This document shows positions 1-6,288 of a stretch of DNA of 32,746 nucleotides, one piece after another. The notes beneath the pieces were generated by a model. It did not search any database and had not been told where the DNA came from. It saw only the letters and a list, made by a program, of their open reading frames with translations. A program made the translations under genes and the position numbers. Position 1 is the first letter of the stretch; each line of letters begins with the position of its first letter. Origin of the DNA: Synergistaceae bacterium UBA6083 (GTDB lineage Bacteria; Synergistota; Synergistia; Synergistales; 79-D21); assembly GCA_002436015.1 (NCBI GenBank), contig DIXJ01000006.1, positions 1 to 32,746 on the forward strand. Direction: 5' to 3'.

Positions 1-1
1 A

Positions 2-217
2 GGGGCCGACGAGGCGCTGATGAAGCTGCCCTACGAGATGCTGCCGGTGCCGGAAGTGGGTTCGGTGGTGGACTGCCTGGACCGGACGGGAGAAGTGGTG
101 TCCCAGGGTAAGGTCGTCCGGGTGATGGAACCATGGAAAGACAAGACGCTGGTTGTCCACGTGTCGGTGCCGAAGGCGCTGGTGATGGACATCCGTGCCA
201 TCAGGGTGGTGAAGTAG
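2..217 (+). CDS. C-terminal fragment of an unidentified protein (cut by window edge)
   Basis: The reading frame is open from base 2 to a TAG at 215-217, so the gene starts left of the window and only the last 71 residues are visible. An internal ATG at 20 has no convincing ribosome binding site, so I read this as the tail of a larger protein. The tail looks like a small beta-rich domain with alternating hydrophobic residues and the segments EVGSVVDCLD and LVVHVSVPKALVMDIR. No cysteine motif or catalytic signature is visible. It lies 2 bp before a BFD-type [2Fe-2S] gene and upstream of a DAO-type flavoprotein, so it is probably another subunit (iron-sulfur or flavin) of the same dehydrogenase. 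That is inference from position; the family is not recognised. Confidence 0.6.
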   Translation, partial: GADEALMKLPYEMLPVPEVGSVVDCLDRTGEVVSQGKVVRVMEPWKDKTLVVHVSVPKALVMDIRAIRVVK

Positions 218-219
218 GC

Positions 220-501
220 ATGGAAGACAAGACGAAGGACATCATCGTCTGCCGTTGCGAGGAAGTGACCATGGGCGAGGTGCGGGAGTGGATCGCGAAG
301 GGTTACGACACCTTCGACGAGCTGAAGCGCCTGCTGCGCGTGGGGATGGGCCCGTGCCAGGGCCGTGGCTGCCGCGAGATCATCATGAGGGAGATCGCCA
401 AGGCCACGGGACGTCCCATGGCTGCCGTGGATCCCGGGACCTTCAGGCCCCCCGTGAAGCCCGTCAAGCTTGGCGTCCTGGCCAAGGGAGGCGACAACTA
501 A
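220..501 (+). CDS. BFD-like [2Fe-2S]-binding protein, dehydrogenase small subunit
   Basis: This 93-residue protein carries the bacterioferritin-associated-ferredoxin type [2Fe-2S] site: C11-x-C13 near the N terminus and C46-x4-C51 in GPCQGRGC. In SoxA/HcnB/dye-linked proline dehydrogenase complexes such a module relays electrons between flavin subunits. I start it at the ATG at 220, directly after the previous stop. A longer frame from 133 would overlap the upstream gene and gives a non-family-like N terminus. A Pro/Lys-rich tail of about 25 residues follows the cluster domain. Its stop overlaps the start of the next gene (TAATG), which implies translational coupling with the DAO-type flavoprotein. 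The substrate of the complex cannot be read from this subunit. Confidence 0.85.
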   Translation: MEDKTKDIIVCRCEEVTMGEVREWIAKGYDTFDELKRLLRVGMGPCQGRGCREIIMREIAKATGRPMAAVDPGTFRPPVKPVKLGVLAKGGDN

Positions 502-1652
502 TGACTTGGAAAAACACGGCCGAAGCGATCGTCATCGGCGGCGGCATCAACGGAACTTCAGTCGCCTATAACCTGGCCAAACTGGGAATGAAGAATATTG
601 TCGTACTGGAGAAAAACACGGTCTGTTCTGGATCAACCGGCCGCTGTGGCGCGGGGATTCGAGCACAGTGGGGCACGGAGATGAACTGCCGCTTCGGGCT
701 TGCCTGCGTGGAGAAGTTCGAGCAGCTATCGGACGAACTTGGGATGGACGTCGGGTTGAACCAGAGCGGCTACCTCATGGTAGCCTACCAGCAATCCGAA
801 TATGAACAACTCCAAAAGAACGTGGCTCTTCAGAACTCCCTCGGATACATGACAAAAATCGTATCCCGCGAGGAAGCGAAGGAGATCTGCCCGGGTGTGG
901 CCGTAGACGATGCCATCGGGTTCACCTTCAATCACAGGGATGGTCATGCCGATCCCTTCCTTACGACCTTTGCCTACCAGGAAGCCGCCAAGCGGATGGG
1001 GGTCACCTTCCACAAGCACACGGAGGTCACCGGGGTAAAGGTTCACAACGGAGTGGCCGCCGGAGTCGTCACAACCCGTGGTGAAATCGATTCGCCGCTT
1101 GTCATCAACGCGGCCGGCCCCTATTCCCAATTTGTAGCCAAGATGGCCGGTGTCGACATCCCCAACTATTCCGAGCGCCATGAGATCATCATCACCGAGC
1201 CCGTGGAACCGGGCGTCTGTCCCCCGATGCTCATGAGCTTCTCCGGGAACTATTACCTCCAGCAGCGCCCCCACGGCTCGATCATCGGCGGTTGCAGCCC
1301 TGAAGGCCATCCGGCCGATTATACCCTGGGTGCTACCTGGGATTTCCTTGAACACATGTCCCAAGTGTTCACCAAACTCCTTCCCCGAGCTAAGGACATT
1401 CGCGTCGTCCGCCAGTGGTCCGGCCTTTACAACATGACACCCGATCGCCAGCCGATCATCTGCGAAGCCGAAAACGTGAAGGGGTTCTTCCTCTCCTGCG
1501 GATACTCCGGCCACGGTTTCATGTTTGGCCCCGTCACGGGAGAAGCCCTCGCCCAGCACATCGTCCTGGGCAAATCGGACATTCCCATTGACATGCTCCA
1601 TTACCGCCGGTTCGCCGAAGGCAAGCTCCTGATAGAGCCCGCAGTCGTTTAG
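501..1652 (+). CDS. FAD-dependent oxidoreductase, DAO family (amino/imino-acid dehydrogenase beta-type subunit)
   Basis: This 383-residue protein has the dinucleotide-binding glycine motif GGGINGTS (G13-G18) and the acidic residue E37 after the second beta strand, typical of FAD binding through the ADP ribose. GSTGRCGAGIRAQWG follows, as in sarcosine oxidase beta, HcnC and dye-linked proline dehydrogenase beta, and the C-terminal CGYSGHGFMFGP (about residues 333-344) closes the FAD site. Its size matches that group. It probably oxidises an amino or imino acid, passing electrons through the [2Fe-2S] partner encoded just upstream. I start it at the ATG overlapping the preceding TAA; an upstream frame from 255 overlaps the [2Fe-2S] gene and is not family-like. 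Proline, hydroxyproline and sarcosine are all possible substrates. Confidence 0.87.
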   Translation: MTWKNTAEAIVIGGGINGTSVAYNLAKLGMKNIVVLEKNTVCSGSTGRCGAGIRAQWGTEMNCRFGLACVEKFEQLSDELGMDVGLNQSGYLMVAYQQSEYEQLQKNVALQNSLGYMTKIVSREEAKEICPGVAVDDAIGFTFNHRDGHADPFLTTFAYQEAAKRMGVTFHKHTEVTGVKVHNGVAAGVVTTRGEIDSPLVINAAGPYSQFVAKMAGVDIPNYSERHEIIITEPVEPGVCPPMLMSFSGNYYLQQRPHGSIIGGCSPEGHPADYTLGATWDFLEHMSQVFTKLLPRAKDIRVVRQWSGLYNMTPDRQPIICEAENVKGFFLSCGYSGHGFMFGPVTGEALAQHIVLGKSDIPIDMLHYRRFAEGKLLIEPAVV

Positions 1653-1684
1653 CGCGGCTTCCGCAGAAACCGACCTTTGCTTGC

Positions 1685-1722
1685 CAAGTGGAGGGGATAG
1701 CCGATGCTATCCCCTCCACTTG
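1685..1722 (+). terminator. 17-bp perfect inverted repeat after the flavoprotein gene
   Basis: The arms 1685-1701 and 1706-1722 are perfectly complementary over 17 bp with a 4-nt CGAT loop, 32 bp after the flavoprotein stop. The following bases are TGAAAAAA, so there is no U tract on the plus strand, and none on the minus strand either. It may still end transcription or protect the 3' end of the upstream mRNA. Calling it a terminator is inference. Confidence 0.5.
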
Positions 1723-1798
1723 TGAAAAAATGGGCCTGCGGTTCGCTGGAAATGACGCATTGTAAAGCAATATTCATAATACAGAACTCTATTTAGGG

Positions 1799-1827
1799 TT
1801 GTTTATCGTTTTACGGAATGTCATAAT
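1799..1827 (+). promoter_or_regulatory. Candidate sigma70-type promoter of the 2-oxoacid oxidoreductase operon
   Basis: TTGTTT (1799-1804) and CATAAT (1822-1827) are 17 bp apart and lie about 65 bp before the ferredoxin start, giving a predicted transcription start near 1834. The -10 box lies between inverted half-sites TACGGAA (1812-1818) and TTCCGTA (1841-1847), which could be an operator. The rest of the 240-bp gap (1653-1892) holds only the upstream hairpin and AT-rich DNA. Confidence 0.45.
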
Positions 1828-1892
1828 CGGTACAAAGGAGTTCCGTATTCACGGATTCCACGACTTGTTCTGTTTGGGGGAGGGTGAATTGG

Positions 1893-2105
1893 TTGGCTAA
1901 GAAGTTCGATGTCACAATTAACAAGGCCTGGTGCAAGGGCTGTGGCCTCTGTATCGCGATCTGCCCGAAAAAGGTTCTCGAGCTCGACGCGAAGGCCAAG
2001 AGCGAGCCTGTCCGCATGGACGACTGCATTGGCTGTCGCCAGTGCGAGAATATTTGCCCGGATATGGCCATCACCGTAAAGGAGCGTGTTGGAGATGCCC
2101 AGTAA
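1893..2105 (+). CDS. korD: 2-oxoacid:ferredoxin oxidoreductase, ferredoxin-like delta subunit
   Basis: This 70-residue protein has two canonical CxxCxxCxxxCP motifs, C14/C17/C20/C24 and C45/C48/C51/C55, binding two [4Fe-4S] clusters. It is the electron-exit subunit of KorDABC/VorDABC-type enzymes, passing electrons from the TPP intermediate to soluble ferredoxin. I choose the TTG at 1893, which gives MAKKFDV after a GGGAGGG sequence (1878-1884) at a good distance. The GTG at 1884 would sit inside that ribosome binding site. The gene overlaps the alpha-subunit gene by 11 bp. The subunit type is clear; 2-oxoglutarate versus branched-chain 2-oxoacid specificity is not decided by the sequence, so the symbol is by family. 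Confidence 0.88.
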   Translation: MAKKFDVTINKAWCKGCGLCIAICPKKVLELDAKAKSEPVRMDDCIGCRQCENICPDMAITVKERVGDAQ

Positions 2106-3231
2106 CCTCAAATTCTGGCAGGGGAACATGGCCATCGCCCACGGCGGAATCGCTGCAGGATGCCGCTTTTTCGGCGGGTATCCCATCACTCCGTCTTCCG
2201 AGATCGCCGAGGTGATGGCGGAGGAACTGCCTAAGCTGAACGGCCGGTTCATCCAGATGGAAGACGAGATTGCCGGCATCGCCGCGACGATCGGTGCCTC
2301 GATCGCCGGATACAAGGCGATGACCGCCACCTCCGGGCCCGGTTTTTCACTTAAGCAGGAGAACCTCGGCCTGGCATACATGGCGGAAATTCCCATAGTC
2401 GTCATAGATGTCATGCGCGGTGGACCTTCCACCGGATTGCCCACTCGCGTTTCACAGCAGGACGTCATGCAGGCACGCTGGGGCACCCACGGCGACCACG
2501 GGACGATCGCCTATTCCCCTTCATCTGTGCAGGAATGCTACGAGTTGACGATAGAGGCCTTCAACATGGCCGAGCGTTTCCGGCAGCCGGTCCTCGTGAT
2601 GAGCGACGAGGTCATTGGCCACATGCGCGAGAAGGTCGTTGTTCCCCAACCCGGTTCCTACCCGATCCTCGACCGGAAAAAGCCCAAAGTATCCCCGGAA
2701 GAGTTCATCCCCTACCTGGCTGACCCGGAAGATGACATCCCTCCGATGGCCTCCTTTGGAGACGGCTATCGATGGCATGTCACGGGACTGACACACAATG
2801 ACTGGGGATTCCCCACGAACGAACCCGAGGAAATCGGCAAGAAGCACCTTCGCCTTGTCCGAAAGGTTGATCGGTTCCGTGACGACATCGTCAAATACGA
2901 CCTTGAGCAGACCGAAGACGCCGAGATTCTCGTCTTCTCCTACGGCTGTGTCGCCCGTTCCGCAGTGCGAGCCGTACGCGAAGCCCGGGCAAAGGGTATC
3001 AAGGTTGGCCATTTCCGGCCTATCACACTCTGGCCTTTCCCTGACAAGGAACTGATTCGCGTCGGCAGCCAGGTCAAGAAAGTCATCGTTCCCGAGTTGA
3101 ACTGCGGCCAAATGGTTTCCGAGGTCAGGATCGCACTGGGGGCAAAGGCGGAGATCATCCCAAGCAACCTCGTGAACGGCGAAATCCTGCGCCCCCACGA
3201 AATTCTCGCTACGATCGAGGAGGTGGCCTAA
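2095..3231 (+). CDS. korA: 2-oxoacid:ferredoxin oxidoreductase alpha subunit
   Basis: This 378-residue protein is the pyrimidine-binding/transketolase-like alpha subunit. FFGGYPITPSSEIAE and the acidic FIQMEDEIAGI segment, which activates the TPP aminopyrimidine, lie in the first 65 residues, followed by ATSGPGFSLKQE. The C-terminal domain II includes LVFSYGCVARSAVRAV. With the beta subunit it decarboxylates a 2-oxoacid to acyl-CoA plus CO2 and reduced ferredoxin. The ATG at 2095 is preceded by TAAAGGAG (2077-2084) with 10-nt spacing; the GTG at 2086 is too close to it. It overlaps korD and ends 2 bp before korB, so the operon is tightly coupled. Annotation as VorB-like would be equally defensible. 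Confidence 0.9.
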   Translation: MPSNLKFWQGNMAIAHGGIAAGCRFFGGYPITPSSEIAEVMAEELPKLNGRFIQMEDEIAGIAATIGASIAGYKAMTATSGPGFSLKQENLGLAYMAEIPIVVIDVMRGGPSTGLPTRVSQQDVMQARWGTHGDHGTIAYSPSSVQECYELTIEAFNMAERFRQPVLVMSDEVIGHMREKVVVPQPGSYPILDRKKPKVSPEEFIPYLADPEDDIPPMASFGDGYRWHVTGLTHNDWGFPTNEPEEIGKKHLRLVRKVDRFRDDIVKYDLEQTEDAEILVFSYGCVARSAVRAVREARAKGIKVGHFRPITLWPFPDKELIRVGSQVKKVIVPELNCGQMVSEVRIALGAKAEIIPSNLVNGEILRPHEILATIEEVA

Positions 3232-3233
3232 GC

Positions 3234-4049
3234 ATGCCACGCGAAGAAATCAAACCCTGGCTGAGGACACGCTTTTTCCCCCACATTTGGTGCCCGGGTT
3301 GCGGACACGGAATTATCCTGCACGCGATCCTGCGTTCACTGGTCGACCTTGGCAAGAGCCGCGAGGAGACTGTCATTGCTTCCGGAATTGGCTGTTCAAG
3401 CCGTATGCCGGGTTACATCAACGCCAATACCGTTCATACGACTCACGGCCGCTCCCTTGGTTTCGCAACCGGTATCAAGCTAGCAAACCCATCGCTTACA
3501 GTCATCGATGTGATGGGTGACGGAGACTGCACCGCCATCGGAGGAAATCACTTCATTCACGCCTGCCGGCGCAATATCGACATCACCGCCATCGTCATGA
3601 ACAACAACATCTACGGCATGACAGGCGGCCAGGCGTCCCCGACCACCCCGGTCGGTGCAAGGGCAACGACTGCCCCTTACGGTGCAATAGACACGCCTTT
3701 CGACATCTGCAGGTTGGCCGAAGGCGCAGGAGCCTCCTACGTCGCAAGGGCTACCATTGCACAACCGGTCCTTTGCGAGCAGTACATCAAGAGGGGGATC
3801 CAGAAAAAGGGCTTCTCCGTGGTTGAAATCATGACCCACTGCCACACCCAGTTCGGACGTAGAAACAAGCGGCCAAACCCCGTGGACAACCTCAACTTCT
3901 TCAAGGACAACTCCGTTCCCAAGGCAAAAGCAAAGGAAATGACGGAGGAAGAGAAGAAAGGCAAGATCATCATAGGAGAATTCGTCGATCGTGAGGCCCA
4001 GGAGTATACCGAGGCCTATCTCAAGCTGATTGAGCGGGTTAGGGGGTAG
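3234..4049 (+). CDS. korB: 2-oxoacid:ferredoxin oxidoreductase beta subunit (TPP-binding)
   Basis: This 271-residue protein carries the TPP/Mg2+ signature GDGD (95-98) with the paired N123-x-N125-I-Y127 and GMTGGQASPTTP, which fits the beta subunit of KGOR/VOR enzymes. The N-terminal WCPGCGHG (C20, C23) is the usual beta-subunit motif. TPP bound here attacks the 2-oxoacid and electrons leave through the KorD clusters. A GAGGAGG ribosome binding site lies just before the ATG, within the end of korA. The C-terminal part, from about residue 225, is Lys/Glu-rich. It lies 5 bp before the gamma-subunit gene, completing a four-subunit enzyme. HTQFGRRN (about residues 201-208) is typical of this group, but exact substrate preference is not visible. 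Confidence 0.92.
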   Translation: MPREEIKPWLRTRFFPHIWCPGCGHGIILHAILRSLVDLGKSREETVIASGIGCSSRMPGYINANTVHTTHGRSLGFATGIKLANPSLTVIDVMGDGDCTAIGGNHFIHACRRNIDITAIVMNNNIYGMTGGQASPTTPVGARATTAPYGAIDTPFDICRLAEGAGASYVARATIAQPVLCEQYIKRGIQKKGFSVVEIMTHCHTQFGRRNKRPNPVDNLNFFKDNSVPKAKAKEMTEEEKKGKIIIGEFVDREAQEYTEAYLKLIERVRG

Positions 4050-4054
4050 GGTCC

Positions 4055-4609
4055 ATGAGCGAGCGTTTTGAAATCCGTTTTGCCGGTTCGGGCGGACAGG
4101 GCGTTATCCTGGCCGCGGTGGTGACGGGTGAGGCCGCAGCCCTCTACGAGAATGTTTTCGCGGTCCAAAGCCAGGCCTACGGTCCCGAAGCACGCGGTGG
4201 AGCATCAAAGTCCGAGGTCGTCATCTCCCACGGAGAAATCGATTACCCCAAGGCGACCCAGCCCGACTTGCAGGTCATACTCACCCAAAAGGCTTGCGAT
4301 GAATATGCTCATGACACCAAACCCGATGGGACGATCATCCTTGACGATTATTACGTTTCCGAACCCCCCAAGGTCGATGCGGAAATCTTCATGTTGCCGA
4401 TCGCCAGGACCGCCAAAGAAAAGCTGGGCAAGGAAATGGTCACGAACATGGTCGCCCTCGGTGCCACCGCGAGGATTCTCGAACTGTCCAACGTTGTCCA
4501 GCCCGAATCCGTTAAGCGGGCAATCCTCGCCCGGGTACCGAAAGGAACCGAAAAACTAAACGAACAAGCCTTCGAAGAAGGCTATGCCATGATGAAGGAG
4601 AAAAAGTAA
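4055..4609 (+). CDS. korC: 2-oxoacid:ferredoxin oxidoreductase gamma subunit
   Basis: This 184-residue protein has the family start FAGSGGQGVI (9-18) and AYGPEARGGASKSEVV, both characteristic of the gamma (POR domain) subunit that contributes to the CoA-binding side of the complex. Length and order (delta, alpha, beta, gamma) match KorDABC. The ATG is 5 bp after korB, with GGGTAGGG as a weak ribosome binding site. The stop codon lies inside the left arm of a hairpin, and a second GC-rich hairpin follows, so the operon probably ends here. Gene content points to oxidation of 2-oxoacids made by amino-acid deamination, consistent with the flavoprotein cluster upstream. Confidence 0.9.
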   Translation: MSERFEIRFAGSGGQGVILAAVVTGEAAALYENVFAVQSQAYGPEARGGASKSEVVISHGEIDYPKATQPDLQVILTQKACDEYAHDTKPDGTIILDDYYVSEPPKVDAEIFMLPIARTAKEKLGKEMVTNMVALGATARILELSNVVQPESVKRAILARVPKGTEKLNEQAFEEGYAMMKEKK

Positions 4610-4631
4610 TTCTTTCTTCGAAGGAATTACT
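4605..4631 (+). terminator. Hairpin overlapping the korC stop codon
   Basis: Arms 4605-4615 and 4621-4631 pair over 11 positions (one G-T wobble) around a CTTCG loop. The korC TAA (4607-4609) lies in the left arm. It may protect the 3' end of the mRNA or add to the stronger hairpin that follows directly. Confidence 0.45.
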
Positions 4632-4667
4632 TCGGGGCGGCCCACGAAGGCCGCCCCGACCATTTTG
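4632..4667 (+). terminator. GC-rich terminator-like hairpin between korC and rlmD
   Basis: The arms 4632-4642 and 4649-4659 form an 11-bp perfect stem with a CACGAA loop, followed by CCATTTTG. The T tract is short (four T), but stem strength and position after the operon support a terminator. The next gene starts at 4668, only 8 nt past the stem. Confidence 0.6.
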
Positions 4668-6059
4668 ATGAAAACAAAGGCCTCCGTATCACCGGAATTG
4701 ATCCGTTTGAATATTGAAAAGCTTGACAGCCAGGGAGATGGAATCAGCCGGGACGCAACCGGAAAGATCATCTTCGTGCCTGGAGTGTTGCCGGGCGAAA
4801 CCGTTCTCGTCAGGAAAACCACGGAGAAAAAGGATTTTTCTACGGCCCGCCTTGTGGAGATCGAAAAACCCCACCCCGAAAGGGTCAAACCCTTTTGTCC
4901 TTGGTACGAACGCTGCGGAGGCTGCCAGATCCAGCATGCATCCTACCCGTTCCAATTGAAGATGAAAAGCCAGGTCCTGGAAGACGCCTTTTCCCGTATC
5001 GGCCGGATGCTACCCCTGGAAGGATTCGCACCGGTGGAGGCTAGCCCTTTGGAATCAGGCTACCGCAACAAGATTTCCCTTCCGGTTTCGCGTTCTGAAA
5101 ACTCTGGAGCCCTTGAAATCGGGTACTTCCAGAAGCGCAGTCACAGGATCGTGACGATCGACCGATGTCCCGTGGCTGTGCCCGTCCTGAACGAAATTCT
5201 CAAGGAAATCAGGGCGGGAATCGCACAGGCTGGACTTCTCCCTTATGAAGAGCGAGCAAAACAGGGCCTCCTGCGCCACGTGGTCTTGAGGGGCGGGCAG
5301 GAAACGGGTGAGATCCTCATCATCCTCGTCGTCCACCACTCTCCAGATCCGTCGATCACAAAAAACATCATCAGTATGGCCAGGAGAATCCGTAAACGTT
5401 ACCCACAGCTTGTTGGCCTCGCCTTGAACTTTAACCCTTCAGCGGGAAACGTCATCTTCGGTCCCGTAACAAAAAGCCTTTCCGGACGAGCTTTTTTCTA
5501 CGAGCGTCTTTCGGACATGACCTTCAAGTTCGATGCCACTTCGTTCGCCCAAGTGAACACAAGACAGGCCGTCAGGCTCTACCAGGCCGTTGCAAACGAG
5601 GCTTGCCCGTCCGGAGGCGAAAATGTCCTTGAGCTTTACGCAGGCGTCGGGACGCTGACTTGTTTTCTCGCCGCAAGATCCTCTCGCGTATTGGCGCTCG
5701 AAGAGTGGGGGCCTTCGGTTGATTGCCTCAAGGAAAACGTCTCAAGGAACGGTTTCTCAAACGTACGTGCCCTGGGAGGATCCGCGGAAAAACTAGACTT
5801 TTCGGCCATCGGGCCAATGGATTCTGTCGTGGTTGACCCTCCCCGTTCAGGTTGTCACCCCGACGTTTTGGACCACATCGCGCAATTATCCCCGAGGAGG
5901 GTCATCTACGTTTCATGCAACCCCTCCACGCTGGCCCGTGATGTGGGTCTCCTTTGCCGGGAGGAACATTTCCACTTGCACAAGGTTCTCCCGTTCGACC
6001 TCTTCCCCCAGACATGCCACGTGGAATCCATCGCCATACTCGACAGGGGCTCTTCTTGA
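4668..6059 (+). CDS. rlmD: 23S rRNA (uracil-5-)-methyltransferase, RlmD/RlmCD family
   Basis: This 463-residue SAM-dependent methyltransferase forms 5-methyluridine in 23S rRNA. It has an N-terminal TRAM-like domain (about 10-65), a [4Fe-4S] site C77-x5-C83-x2-C86 with the fourth cysteine at C167 (DRCPV), the SAM motif LELYAGVGTLT (about 321-331), DPPRSGC, and the catalytic cysteine C417 in VSCNPSTLARD. All family residues are present. I use the ATG at 4668. No Shine-Dalgarno sequence is visible and the start lies 8 nt after a strong hairpin, which is odd; TTG at 4665 is also possible. The stop TGA lies within the -35 box of the tRNA-Gln promoter. Bacteria with one copy often use an RlmCD-type enzyme for two sites, so the target (U747, U1939 or both) is open. 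Confidence 0.9.
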   Translation: MKTKASVSPELIRLNIEKLDSQGDGISRDATGKIIFVPGVLPGETVLVRKTTEKKDFSTARLVEIEKPHPERVKPFCPWYERCGGCQIQHASYPFQLKMKSQVLEDAFSRIGRMLPLEGFAPVEASPLESGYRNKISLPVSRSENSGALEIGYFQKRSHRIVTIDRCPVAVPVLNEILKEIRAGIAQAGLLPYEERAKQGLLRHVVLRGGQETGEILIILVVHHSPDPSITKNIISMARRIRKRYPQLVGLALNFNPSAGNVIFGPVTKSLSGRAFFYERLSDMTFKFDATSFAQVNTRQAVRLYQAVANEACPSGGENVLELYAGVGTLTCFLAARSSRVLALEEWGPSVDCLKENVSRNGFSNVRALGGSAEKLDFSAIGPMDSVVVDPPRSGCHPDVLDHIAQLSPRRVIYVSCNPSTLARDVGLLCREEHFHLHKVLPFDLFPQTCHVESIAILDRGSS

Positions 6060-6086
6060 CACTCGCGGACCCAAAAACGTTATAAT
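6056..6086 (+). promoter_or_regulatory. Promoter of tRNA-Gln
   Basis: A perfect TTGACA (6056-6061) and perfect TATAAT (6081-6086) are separated by 19 bp, slightly longer than the ideal 17, and lie 14 bp before the tRNA 5' end. The -35 box contains the rlmD stop codon. Confidence 0.75.
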
Positions 6087-6100
6087 GTTCAAGCTCGAAC

Positions 6101-6174
6101 TGGGGTGTAGCCAAGCGGCAAGGCAGCGGACTTTGGATCCGCCATCGCTGGTTCAAATCCAGCCACCCCAGCCA
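6101..6174 (+). tRNA. tRNA-Gln (UUG anticodon)
   Basis: The acceptor arms TGGGGTG (6101-6107) and CACCCCA (6164-6170) pair perfectly. The anticodon stem GCGGA/TCCGC (6126-6130, 6138-6142) holds the loop CTTTGGA, with anticodon TTG at 6133-6135. The T arm has GGTTCAAATCC. The discriminator G is followed by an encoded CCA (6172-6174). It has its own promoter and terminator, so it is a single-tRNA unit. Confidence 0.96.
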
Positions 6175-6186
6175 TAGACATTTTCG

Positions 6187-6212
6187 AGGGGAAGGGAGCC
6201 TTCCTCTTTTTT
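6187..6212 (+). terminator. Intrinsic terminator of tRNA-Gln
   Basis: The stem 6187-6195 / 6199-6207 has 9 pairs including one G-T, with a GAG loop, and runs into a T tract to 6212. It is 12 bp past the tRNA CCA end and is the clearest rho-independent terminator in the window. Confidence 0.85.
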
Positions 6213-6223
6213 GATGCCACCAC

Positions 6224-6252
6224 TTGAAACAAGAGGCAAAATACCGGATGAT
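6224..6252 (+). promoter_or_regulatory. Candidate promoter of glmU and the downstream gene run
   Basis: TTGAAA (6224-6229) and GATGAT (6247-6252) are 17 bp apart, 36 bp before the glmU start and just after the tRNA terminator. The -35 matches 5/6 and the -10 matches 4/6 of the sigma70 consensus. Because a terminator lies upstream, a promoter is expected in this gap; the exact boxes are uncertain. Confidence 0.45.
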
Positions 6253-6288
6253 AGTTGACCGACTTGTTCTAAAGGAGGACGCCGTTTC

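Noticed and set aside
726..1601. 291-codon minus-strand frame opposite the DAO flavoprotein gene
   Set aside because: The opposing gene has clear FAD-binding motifs; this frame shows none and fits a shadow.
1654..1664. GCGG-CTT-CCGC hairpin right after the flavoprotein stop
   Set aside because: A 4-bp stem in GC-rich DNA is expected by chance, and a far stronger hairpin follows.
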